DNA of 14,915 bases from NCBI GenBank assembly GCA_022565075.1, contig JADFKG010000034.1, forward strand, positions 1 through 14,915. The letters are read 5' to 3'. Source of the stretch: Chloroflexota bacterium. Its GTDB lineage: Bacteria; Chloroflexota; Dehalococcoidia; SM23-28-2; RBG-16-64-32. Both the position numbers and the translations under genes were made by a program. Positions 1-6,151 of the stretch are shown piece after piece; the stretch's first letter is position 1; every line of letters starts with the position of its first letter. Below the pieces are notes generated by a model. The model saw nothing but the letters and a program-made list of their open reading frames with translations. It did not search any database and was not told the origin of the DNA.

Positions 1-1003
1 GCCCGTAGGCGAAGATCTCTTCCCGGGCGCCCGCCACGCCGACGAACGGATTTTCGCCGGGAATGGCGTAGCCGGTGTTCGCCGAGACGTCGATCCGCAG
101 CACCTTGCCCAGAAGAGTGTTCAGCTCCTGACCGTTCTCGTTTGGGTCGCCGCTGCCGCCGCCATCGCCCGTCGAAAGCAGCAGGTAGTCGTTGTGGTCG
201 AAGGCGATGTGCCCGCCGTTGTGGTTCGGCGCGAACTGCAGGATGGACAGCAAGACCTCGTCGCTGTTCCCGTCGAGGGCGTTCGCGGTGGCCGAGTAGC
301 GGGCGAGGACGGAGCGGTTCGGGCTCGCCGCCGTGTAGTAGAGATACACGCGCCCGTCCTGCGCAAAGCCCGGCGAGAAGGCAAGCGACAGCAGGCCTTC
401 TTCAGTGCCGCCGGTGTCCACGATACCGCTAACGTCGCCCCAGAGCATCGGCGCAAAGCTCCCGCTGAGCGACACGCGGTACATCTGGCCGGTCTGGCGA
501 ACGGCGATCGCCTCGGTCGGCGCACCCGGTATCACGGCCAGCTCGATCACAGAGCCGTTAGCGACGCCGAGCTCTGCGCTGCTAATTACCGCCTCCATGC
601 GGTAGCCGTTGGCGGCCGGCGTTGCGGTCGCCGTGCCCGGAGGAGCGGTCGTCGTTGGCGAGTCGAGCGGCTCGCCGATGGGCGGACAGATCCCGGTGGC
701 TGGCTGAGCGGGCGATACGCCACCGACGAACAGGAGCAGGAGGAGCACGTCCCCCTCGTTCACGTCGCCGTCGCAGTTAACGTCGCCGGCTTGCTCCACG
801 CAGCCGGCGAAGGGCTCGGCGCTGGCCGCGAACCGCAGGTCCGCCAGTGCGTCCAGCGAGTCGATCGATTCGCTGCAGTCGGCATCGCCCTGCAAGGCGC
901 CGTCGGCGGAAGAGCCGCCAGACCAGGGTGAGATGGCCACGACCACGATTGTGATGATTGCCAGCGCCGCTGCCACGCCAGCGCCAGCGACGCGAAAGTT
1001 CAT
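1..1003 (-). CDS. PQQ-dependent sugar dehydrogenase (GSDH/YliI-like) with N-terminal dockerin repeat, 3' partial
   Basis: The frame is open for 334 codons from ATG at 1003 to the left edge, so the C-terminus lies outside the window. Residues 5-24 are a hydrophobic signal or anchor segment. Residues 39-95 form a dockerin-type repeat with two calcium-loop-like segments (GDADCSESIDSLDAL and GDVNCDGDVNEGDV). A Thr/Pro-rich linker follows (about 115-130). From about 135 it reads as a glucose/sorbosone dehydrogenase beta-propeller: EEGLLSLAFSPGF (201-213), NHNGGHIAF (260-268; His261 aligns with the catalytic His of soluble glucose dehydrogenase), STGDGG (277-282), LLGKVLRID (297-305) and YAIPGENPF (312-320). 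The family oxidises aldose sugars with PQQ outside the cytoplasm. It is the last gene of a minus-strand series, 72 nt after the aminotransferase. A TACTAT -10-like box lies 15 nt upstream, but I see no -35. The substrate is unknown. Confidence 0.85.
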   Translation of the reverse strand, partial: MNFRVAGAGVAAALAIITIVVVAISPWSGGSSADGALQGDADCSESIDSLDALADLRFAASAEPFAGCVEQAGDVNCDGDVNEGDVLLLLLFVGGVSPAQPATGICPPIGEPLDSPTTTAPPGTATATPAANGYRMEAVISSAELGVANGSVIELAVIPGAPTEAIAVRQTGQMYRVSLSGSFAPMLWGDVSGIVDTGGTEEGLLSLAFSPGFAQDGRVYLYYTAASPNRSVLARYSATANALDGNSDEVLLSILQFAPNHNGGHIAFDHNDYLLLSTGDGGGSGDPNENGQELNTLLGKVLRIDVSANTGYAIPGENPFVGVAGAREEIFAYG

Positions 1004-1075
1004 AACCACTTCACGTCAATAGTACGAGAGTTGTCGCGGACGGGTCTGCGCGGCCCGGTTGGGCGTGGTTGGCCG

Positions 1076-2263
1076 TTAGGCGCTGTGCCGCGAGGTGAAG
1101 CGCGCGATGCGTTCCAGCGCCTCTTCGAGCAGGTTGTACGGTGCCGCGTAGCACATTCGCACGTGGCCGCGGCCGCAGTCGCCGAACGCCGAGCCAGGAA
1201 TGACCGCGACCTTCTCTTCGTCCAGCAGGCGCTCCGAGAACTCGACGTCGTCCATCCCTGTCGAGCGGATCGACGGGAAGACGTAGAAGGCGCCGTGTGG
1301 TTCGTTCAGCGCCAGGCCGATCTCCCCCAGCCCCTTCACCATCAGCCGGCGGCGGCGGTCGAACTCGGCAACGAAGCGGCGGACGTCCTCCTCGCCGTGC
1401 TGGATCGCCTCCAGCGCGGCGTACTGTGAGGGCGTCGGCGCCGACATCACGATGTACTGGTGCACCTTCATCATCGCCTCGAGCAGGTCGGAAGGTGCGC
1501 AGACCCAGCCCACCCGCCAGCCGGTCATCGCGTAGGACTTGGAGAACCCGCCCATGAGTATGGTTCGCTCCTTCATCCCGGGCAACGACGCGAAGCAGGT
1601 GTGGTCCATGCCGTAGCTCAGCCGGTCGTAGATCTCGTCCGAGACGACGATCAGGTCGTGACGCTCAGCCACGGCGGCGATGTCCGTCAGGTCTTCGCGC
1701 GACATCTGCGCGCCTGTCGGGTTCGAGGGATAGCCGAGCAGCAGCGCCTTGCTGCGGGGCGTGATCTTGGCTTCGATGTCCTCTGCCGTGACGCGGAAGC
1801 CGCGTTCCATCTCGGTCGGCACCGGCACCAGCTTGCCGCCGACGAGCGTAACGCAGGGCGGATAGGCGACGTAGTAGGGGTCGGGGCAAAGGATCTCGTC
1901 TCCCGGATCGAGCAGCACGTGGCTGGCCAGCAGCAGCGCTTCGGACACGCCTATCGTGACCATGATCTCCCGCTGTGGGTCGTAGCGCACGCCGTAGAGG
2001 CGCTGGAGGTGGTCCGCGATCGCCTCTCGCAACGCGTGGAGGCCGTAGTTCGAGGTGTAGTGAGTCTCGCCGGCCTCGACGGCTTCGAAGGCGGCGCGGC
2101 TGTAGCGCTCCGGCGTGACGAAATCGGGCTCGCCGACGCCCAGAGAGATGACGCCGTCCAGATTGGCGATGAGCTCAAAGAAGTGGCGTATTCCGGACGA
2201 CGAAATCTCATCAATCCTGTGCGAAAATCGCTGATCCGCCTTCTTCTTGGTGCCTTCTTTCAC
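1076..2263 (-). CDS. Class I/II PLP-dependent aminotransferase (aspartate/aromatic type)
   Basis: This 395-aa fold-type I aminotransferase moves an amino group between an amino acid and a 2-oxo acid. Family residues are visible: SLGVGEPDF near the N-terminus, the YPSNPTG loop (Asn181), SDEIYDRL (Asp209 contacts the PLP nitrogen, Tyr212), the Schiff-base lysine Lys242 in GFSKSYAMTGWRVGW, and Arg369 in GHVRMCYA for the substrate carboxylate. I chose GTG at 2263 because GGAGG sits 5 nt upstream and the protein then has the usual length. A GTG at 2320 would give 414 aa, but it overlaps the -35 box of a good promoter and adds a non-conserved tail. The gene follows the D-threonine aldolase-like gene by 95 nt. 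AspC, AlaT and PatA-type enzymes share this pattern, so the substrate cannot be fixed. Confidence 0.93.
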   Translation of the reverse strand: MKEGTKKKADQRFSHRIDEISSSGIRHFFELIANLDGVISLGVGEPDFVTPERYSRAAFEAVEAGETHYTSNYGLHALREAIADHLQRLYGVRYDPQREIMVTIGVSEALLLASHVLLDPGDEILCPDPYYVAYPPCVTLVGGKLVPVPTEMERGFRVTAEDIEAKITPRSKALLLGYPSNPTGAQMSREDLTDIAAVAERHDLIVVSDEIYDRLSYGMDHTCFASLPGMKERTILMGGFSKSYAMTGWRVGWVCAPSDLLEAMMKVHQYIVMSAPTPSQYAALEAIQHGEEDVRRFVAEFDRRRRLMVKGLGEIGLALNEPHGAFYVFPSIRSTGMDDVEFSERLLDEEKVAVIPGSAFGDCGRGHVRMCYAAPYNLLEEALERIARFTSRHSA

Positions 2264-2291
2264 AAGCCCCTCCGCAGAGATAGTGACGCCA

Positions 2292-2320
2292 ATGGTAGCA
2301 GAGGCGCGACGGGGTGTCAC
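2292..2320 (-). promoter_or_regulatory. Sigma70-type promoter of the aminotransferase gene
   Basis: On the minus strand, GTGACA (2320-2315) and TACCAT (2297-2292) are separated by exactly 17 nt. The first matches TTGACA at 5 of 6 positions and the second matches TATAAT at 4 of 6. The expected transcript start is near 2285, giving a leader of about 22 nt that carries the GGAGG before GTG 2263. It suggests the aminotransferase can be transcribed independently of the gatCA unit. Confidence 0.5.
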
Positions 2321-2358
2321 CGACCGAGTCAGCGACGGATTATGTTCGTCGGCAGGCG

Positions 2359-3450
2359 CTAGCGGCGCTGCTCCGCGTATCCACGCGCGGCCACCGGCCA
2401 GACGTCGGTAACCCGGTCGCCTTCGACCACGTAGATCACGTCGTGCAGGTTAATCGTGGGGTCTACATGCGAAGGGACAAGGCGTATCCGGTCGCCGACG
2501 ACGATCGCCGACTCTGGCGGCAGCGTGATCGAGGCGTGCTCATCACTGAGGAAGAGGATGCTCGCACCCTCAACGCCGTCGATGTCCGGGTTGCCGTGGT
2601 CCTCCGTACAGGCCTTGTGTCCGGAGTCCGTCACGCAGAGACCCGGAGCGGGGCGAGAAATTACGGTTCCGAGCACCCAGATCGCCTGCCGGAACGGGCC
2701 GTCCAGCTTGGCGTACGCCGTGTCCATCAGCGCGTACGAGCCAGCCTGGATCTCCGTGATGCCCTCAATGCGCCCCGTGATGTCGTACGAACCCGTTCCG
2801 CCCGCCGAAACGATGTCGCAGGGCAGCCCCGCCTCGCGGACGGCGCTCACGGCGGAGAGCAGGCCGTCCATCGCACCGCGCGTGACGTGCTCACGCTTAT
2901 CGCGCTCTGGTATGCCGACGGCGTGGCCCTCGTAGCCCATGAGGCCGCGCAAGCGAACGCCGGGCGTCTCCGCCGCCCGCGCTGCCAGCTCGGCGGCGGC
3001 GTCCGGCGGCACCCCGCAACGCGGCATCCCCACGTTGACGTCGACAAGCACGCCGACCTCGACTCCGGCGCTGACCGCGGCCTCGCCGGCCAGCGCCAGC
3101 CCCACGAGAGAATCGACGGCGATCTTCAGATCGACGCCACGCGCTGCGATCGCCGCGACACGAGCTGTCTTGTCCGGGCCGATCACTTCGTTAGCGATCA
3201 GGATGTCATCGCAGATATCGGCCACGGCTTCGGCCTCGGCGACGGTCGCGCAGGTCAGGCCCGTGCAGGAACCAGCGGCGAGCTGTCGGCGGGCGATCTC
3301 CAGCGTCTTGTGCGCCTTGAAGTGCGGACGCAACTTGCAGTCGCCCTCGCGGAAGAACTCGGCCATGCGTTCGATGTTCGCCTGCATGGCGGTTGCGTCG
3401 AGGATGAGCGCCGGCGTTGGGATCTCGGCAACGGTGCTGGGTGCGGTCAC
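2359..3450 (-). CDS. D-threonine aldolase / D-serine dehydratase-family PLP enzyme
   Basis: This 363-aa fold-type III protein has an alanine-racemase-like barrel (about residues 10-250) and a D-serine-dehydratase-like C-terminal domain (about 255-350). The PLP lysine is Lys45 in RPHFKAHKT. The barrel also carries VDVNVGMPRCGV and SAGGTGSYD. The metal site in PSHVDPTINLHD shows His328 and Asp330. In characterised enzymes D-threonine aldolase has HxD and eukaryotic D-serine dehydratase has HxC, so this copy looks aldolase-like: a D-3-hydroxy amino acid to glycine plus aldehyde, with a divalent metal. The start is GTG at 3450, just before the IPTPALILD entry strand. No Shine-Dalgarno is visible. 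It lies 34 nt after gatA. A broader role in D-amino acid turnover is possible. Confidence 0.87.
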   Translation of the reverse strand: MTAPSTVAEIPTPALILDATAMQANIERMAEFFREGDCKLRPHFKAHKTLEIARRQLAAGSCTGLTCATVAEAEAVADICDDILIANEVIGPDKTARVAAIAARGVDLKIAVDSLVGLALAGEAAVSAGVEVGVLVDVNVGMPRCGVPPDAAAELAARAAETPGVRLRGLMGYEGHAVGIPERDKREHVTRGAMDGLLSAVSAVREAGLPCDIVSAGGTGSYDITGRIEGITEIQAGSYALMDTAYAKLDGPFRQAIWVLGTVISRPAPGLCVTDSGHKACTEDHGNPDIDGVEGASILFLSDEHASITLPPESAIVVGDRIRLVPSHVDPTINLHDVIYVVEGDRVTDVWPVAARGYAEQRR

Positions 3451-3484
3451 GAGGTGGAGTATCGCGCGTCGTGGCGGATGCGGT

Positions 3485-4963
3485 CTAGAGAGGCGGGAAC
3501 TCTTCGTGCCAGGTCGTCGACTGCTCGTAGGCGTGGGCGACCCGCAACATCGTCGCCTCGTCGAACGGCTTGGCGATGACCTGCAGGCCGATCGGCAGGC
3601 GCGCGCCGTCGTCGGCCGTCGCGAAGCCGCAGGGCACGGAGATGCCCGGCAGGCCGGCGATGTTGACCGGGATCGTGCAGACGTCGTTGAGGTACATCTG
3701 CAACGGGTCGTCGATCTTCTCGCCGATCTTGAACGCCGCCGTCGGAGTCACGGGCGCGACCAGCACGTCGTGCTTCTCGAACGCGGCGTCGAACTCGCGC
3801 CGGATCAGCGTTCGCACCTTCTGCGCCTTCAGGTAGTACGCGTCGTAGTAGCCGGTGGAGAGCGCGTACGTGCCGATCATGATGCGCCGCTTCACTTCCT
3901 CGCCGAAGCCGTACTGACGCGTTCCCTCCATGTCGGCCCACATCGATCCGCCCTCTCTGTACGAGAACCCATACTTCACGCCGTCGTAGCGCGCCAGGTT
4001 CGCCGACGCCTCCGAAGGCGCGATGATGTAGTAGACCGAGAGGGCGTGCCCGGTAGAAGGCAGCGAGACGTCAGTGTCGATCTCCGCGCCGAGGCCTTCT
4101 AACTGTGCGACCGCCTTCTCCACGGCCTCTCGCACTTCGCTGTCCATGCCCTCGACGAAGTACTCCCGCGGCACGCCGACGCGCAGCCCCTTGACGCCTT
4201 CGCCGATCGTGGCGTTGTAGTCCGGCACTTCGATCGGTACCGAGGTCGAGTCGCGTTGGTCGTGGCCGGCGATCGCCTGCAGCACGGTCGCGGCGTCGCG
4301 GACGGAGCGGGTGAGCGTCCCGATCTGGTCGAGCGATGAGCCGAACGCAATGAGGCCGTAGCGTGAGACGCGCCCGTATGTGGGCTTGAGGCCGACGACG
4401 CCGCTTAGCGCCCCGGGCTGGCGCACTGAGCCGCCCGTGTCGGAGCCCAGCGCCCAGTAAGCCATGCCGCAGGCGACAGCGGCCGCCGACCCGGCCGAAG
4501 AACCGCCGGGCACGCGGTCGAGCGCCCAGGGGTTGTGCGTCGGGCCGAAGGCAGAGTTTTCGCCGGAGGAGCCCATCGCAAACTCGTCCATGTTCGTCTT
4601 GCCGATCATCACGAAGCCGGCTTCGTTGAGCAGCGTCATCACGTTGGCGTCATAAACGGGCACGAACGGCTCCAGGATGCGCGACCCGGCCGTCGTGCGG
4701 ACGCCCTTCGTTACGATGGCGTCCTTGATCGCCGCCGGGACGCCCGTCAGCGGGTTCTCGTTGCCCCCCGCGATCATCTTGTCGGCGCGCGCGGCCTGCG
4801 CCAGCGCCGTCTCCTCCGATTCCGTGATGAAGGCGTTCACCTGCTCGTTCACGGCGCGTATGCGCTCGAACGTGGCCTGCGTCAGCTCGACGGAGGATAC
4901 CTTACCCTCGCGCAGAAGGTCGGCCGCCTCGTGCATCGTCAGGCGCAGGACGTCGTTGGTCAT
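3485..4963 (-). CDS. gatA: Aspartyl/glutamyl-tRNA(Asn/Gln) amidotransferase subunit A
   Basis: GatA is the glutaminase subunit of GatCAB. It releases ammonia, which GatB uses to convert Asp-tRNA(Asn) or Glu-tRNA(Gln) to the amide form. The 492-aa protein has the full amidase signature with the Ser-cisSer-Lys triad: Lys80 in GVPAAIKDAI, Ser155 in PGGSSAGSAAAVA and Ser179 in SDTGGSVRQPG. GKTNMDEFAMGSS and VGLKPTYGRVSRYG are typical of GatA rather than of general amidases. I chose ATG at 4963 because the protein then begins at the family's usual position, 2 nt after the gatC stop. The upstream in-frame ATG at 5050 lies inside gatC and adds an Arg-rich tail. A GGAAGAG formed by the end of gatC is the likely ribosome site, so translation is probably coupled. 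No gatB is in the window. Confidence 0.97.
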   Translation of the reverse strand: MTNDVLRLTMHEAADLLREGKVSSVELTQATFERIRAVNEQVNAFITESEETALAQAARADKMIAGGNENPLTGVPAAIKDAIVTKGVRTTAGSRILEPFVPVYDANVMTLLNEAGFVMIGKTNMDEFAMGSSGENSAFGPTHNPWALDRVPGGSSAGSAAAVACGMAYWALGSDTGGSVRQPGALSGVVGLKPTYGRVSRYGLIAFGSSLDQIGTLTRSVRDAATVLQAIAGHDQRDSTSVPIEVPDYNATIGEGVKGLRVGVPREYFVEGMDSEVREAVEKAVAQLEGLGAEIDTDVSLPSTGHALSVYYIIAPSEASANLARYDGVKYGFSYREGGSMWADMEGTRQYGFGEEVKRRIMIGTYALSTGYYDAYYLKAQKVRTLIRREFDAAFEKHDVLVAPVTPTAAFKIGEKIDDPLQMYLNDVCTIPVNIAGLPGISVPCGFATADDGARLPIGLQVIAKPFDEATMLRVAHAYEQSTTWHEEFPPL

Positions 4964-4965
4964 CG

Positions 4966-5256
4966 CTACTCTTCCAGAATGGCGCGAACGCGGAAGTAGC
5001 CGTTCTCCTGGAGCGGCGCGTTGGCGAGGACGTCGGCGTGATCGGTGCACGGCGCCGTCTCGTCGGCGCGCAGCACGTTGTGCAGGTCAAGGGCGTACGC
5101 CGTGGGCGGGACGCCGTCCGTGTCGACCTGCTTCAGCTCCTCGAAGTAGTCGAGGATCGACGAGAGCTGGCTGCTGAAGCGCTCGACGTCTTCCTCGCTG
5201 ATCCCGAGGCGCGCTAGAAGGGCGATATGGCGTACTTCGTCCGGCGTCAGTGACAT
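4966..5256 (-). CDS. gatC: Aspartyl/glutamyl-tRNA(Asn/Gln) amidotransferase subunit C
   Basis: GatC is the small belt subunit that holds GatA and GatB together. From ATG at 5256 the protein has 96 aa, the usual length. It starts MSLTPDEVRHIALLARLGIS and continues with the helical FSSQLSSILDYFEEL and the PTAYALDLHNVLRADE stretch characteristic of GatC. An in-frame start at 5295 would add 13 residues not seen in the family and would lie upstream of the predicted -10 box. Only a weak TGAGG lies 2 nt before the ATG. The -10-like CATAAT ends 9 nt before the start codon, so the transcript may have almost no leader. Confidence 0.95.
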   Translation of the reverse strand: MSLTPDEVRHIALLARLGISEEDVERFSSQLSSILDYFEELKQVDTDGVPPTAYALDLHNVLRADETAPCTDHADVLANAPLQENGYFRVRAILEE

Positions 5257-5265
5257 GGCCTCACG

Positions 5266-5295
5266 ATTATGGGTGGAACAGGTGACGAGAGACAA
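5266..5295 (-). promoter_or_regulatory. Predicted promoter of the gatCA unit
   Basis: On the minus strand, TTGTCT (5295-5290) and CATAAT (5271-5266) are 18 nt apart, matching consensus at 4 of 6 and 5 of 6. CATAAT ends only 9 nt before the gatC ATG, so the start point falls within about 3 nt of the start codon. The -35 box and spacer lie inside the left arm of the inverted repeat at 5275-5346. Confidence 0.45.
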
Positions 5296-5346
5296 GCGAC
5301 AGGGAACGGCGAAGTGTCGCGGGTCCTGTTTCCTGTCGCCTGTTCC
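5275..5346. repeat. Imperfect inverted repeat in the divergent gatC/methyltransferase region
   Basis: The left arm holds GGAACAGGTGAC (5275-5286) and GCGACAGGGAAC (5296-5307). The right arm holds GTTTCCTGTCGC (5328-5339) overlapping GTCGCCTGTTCC (5335-5346). Each left segment pairs with the right arm at 11 of 12 positions, with the twelfth a possible G-U pair, so two alternative hairpins compete. The repetitive GACAGG/AACAGG wording resembles dispersed intergenic repeats. It could also be an operator for the flanking promoters. Confidence 0.6.
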
Positions 5347-5365
5347 TTGTCCCCGGTCTGCCTGC

Positions 5366-5371
5366 TACGCT
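5366..5371 (+). promoter_or_regulatory. Possible -10 box of the methyltransferase gene
   Basis: TACGCT (a TAnnnT hexamer) ends 8 nt before the ATG at 5380. There is no convincing -35 at normal distance and no Shine-Dalgarno. The layout matches the two other near-leaderless starts in this window. Confidence 0.3.
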
Positions 5372-5379
5372 GAAACGGT

Positions 5380-6123
5380 ATGCCGAAGGGAACGCCGGCT
5401 GAGACGACCGACAAGCGCGCGATCCGCGGCCATGCCAGCCAGATCTGGACGCCGGGGCTGGAGCGCCGCCTCGCCCTCGTGCGCCGGCACGTGCCACTGG
5501 AGGGAAAACGCATCCTGGACGCCGGCTGTGGCGTCGGCGCCTTCGTGCGGCGCCTGCGCGAGTTCACGCCGAACGTCCAGGGCTTCGACATCGAGCGTGA
5601 GAGTGTCCTGCGCGGCATCGAGGAGGTTCCGGGGCTGGGCGTGGCGGTGGCGGAGCACTTGCCGTACAGGGACGGCACGTTCGACGTCATCCTCATGCAC
5701 GAGGTGCTCGAGCACGTAGACGACGACCTTGAATCGCTGCGCGAAATGCACAGGGTGCTGGCGCCCGGCGGCCGGCTGGTTGTCTTCTGCCCGAATCGGC
5801 TCTACCCGTTCGAGACGCACGGCATCTTCATCGGCAAGAACTATCACTTCGGGAACTGGCCGCTCGTCAACTACTTGCCGGACGTTCTGCGCGACCGCCT
5901 CGTGCCGCACGCCCGCGTCTACACGAAGCGCAAGCTGCGCCGTATCTACCGAAAGGCAGGCTTCCGGGCGCAGGTACATTCGTTCGTATACCCGGGCTTC
6001 GACCACATAATGGCGCGGCGCAAGTACGTGGGGCGTGCGTTGCGCGGGCTCCTCTACCCGCTCGAAAATAGCGGACTGCGAATCTTTGGCCTCTCCCACT
6101 TCGTTGTACTAGTACCGAAATAG
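5380..6123 (+). CDS. Class I SAM-dependent methyltransferase (Methyltransf_11 type)
   Basis: The 247-aa protein has the Rossmann SAM-binding motif ILDAGCGVGAF (residues 46-56), an acidic strand end at GFDIE (68-72), and the FDVILMHEVLEHVDD stretch (101-115) followed by LAPGGRLVVFCPN (127-139), typical of the UbiE/Methyltransf_11 superfamily. The C-terminal part (about 150-247) is rich in Arg and Tyr with hydrophobic stretches, which may hold a lipid or glycan acceptor at the membrane. No predicted transmembrane helix is clear. The gene begins the plus-strand unit and ends 28 nt before the penicillin-binding protein, so the two may be co-transcribed and the target could be an envelope component. 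That link is inference from position only. Confidence 0.85.
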   Translation: MPKGTPAETTDKRAIRGHASQIWTPGLERRLALVRRHVPLEGKRILDAGCGVGAFVRRLREFTPNVQGFDIERESVLRGIEEVPGLGVAVAEHLPYRDGTFDVILMHEVLEHVDDDLESLREMHRVLAPGGRLVVFCPNRLYPFETHGIFIGKNYHFGNWPLVNYLPDVLRDRLVPHARVYTKRKLRRIYRKAGFRAQVHSFVYPGFDHIMARRKYVGRALRGLLYPLENSGLRIFGLSHFVVLVPK

Positions 6124-6151
6124 CCACACGGAGAGTCACACAGGATAAGAT

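Noticed and set aside
194..931. Plus-strand open frame of 245 codons
   Set aside because: It is antisense to the sugar dehydrogenase gene, whose frame shows conserved motifs, and its Arg/Ala-rich product matches nothing.
2314..4102. Long plus-strand open frames opposite the aldolase-like gene and gatA
   Set aside because: They lie antisense to genes with clear catalytic motifs and have no recognisable domain.
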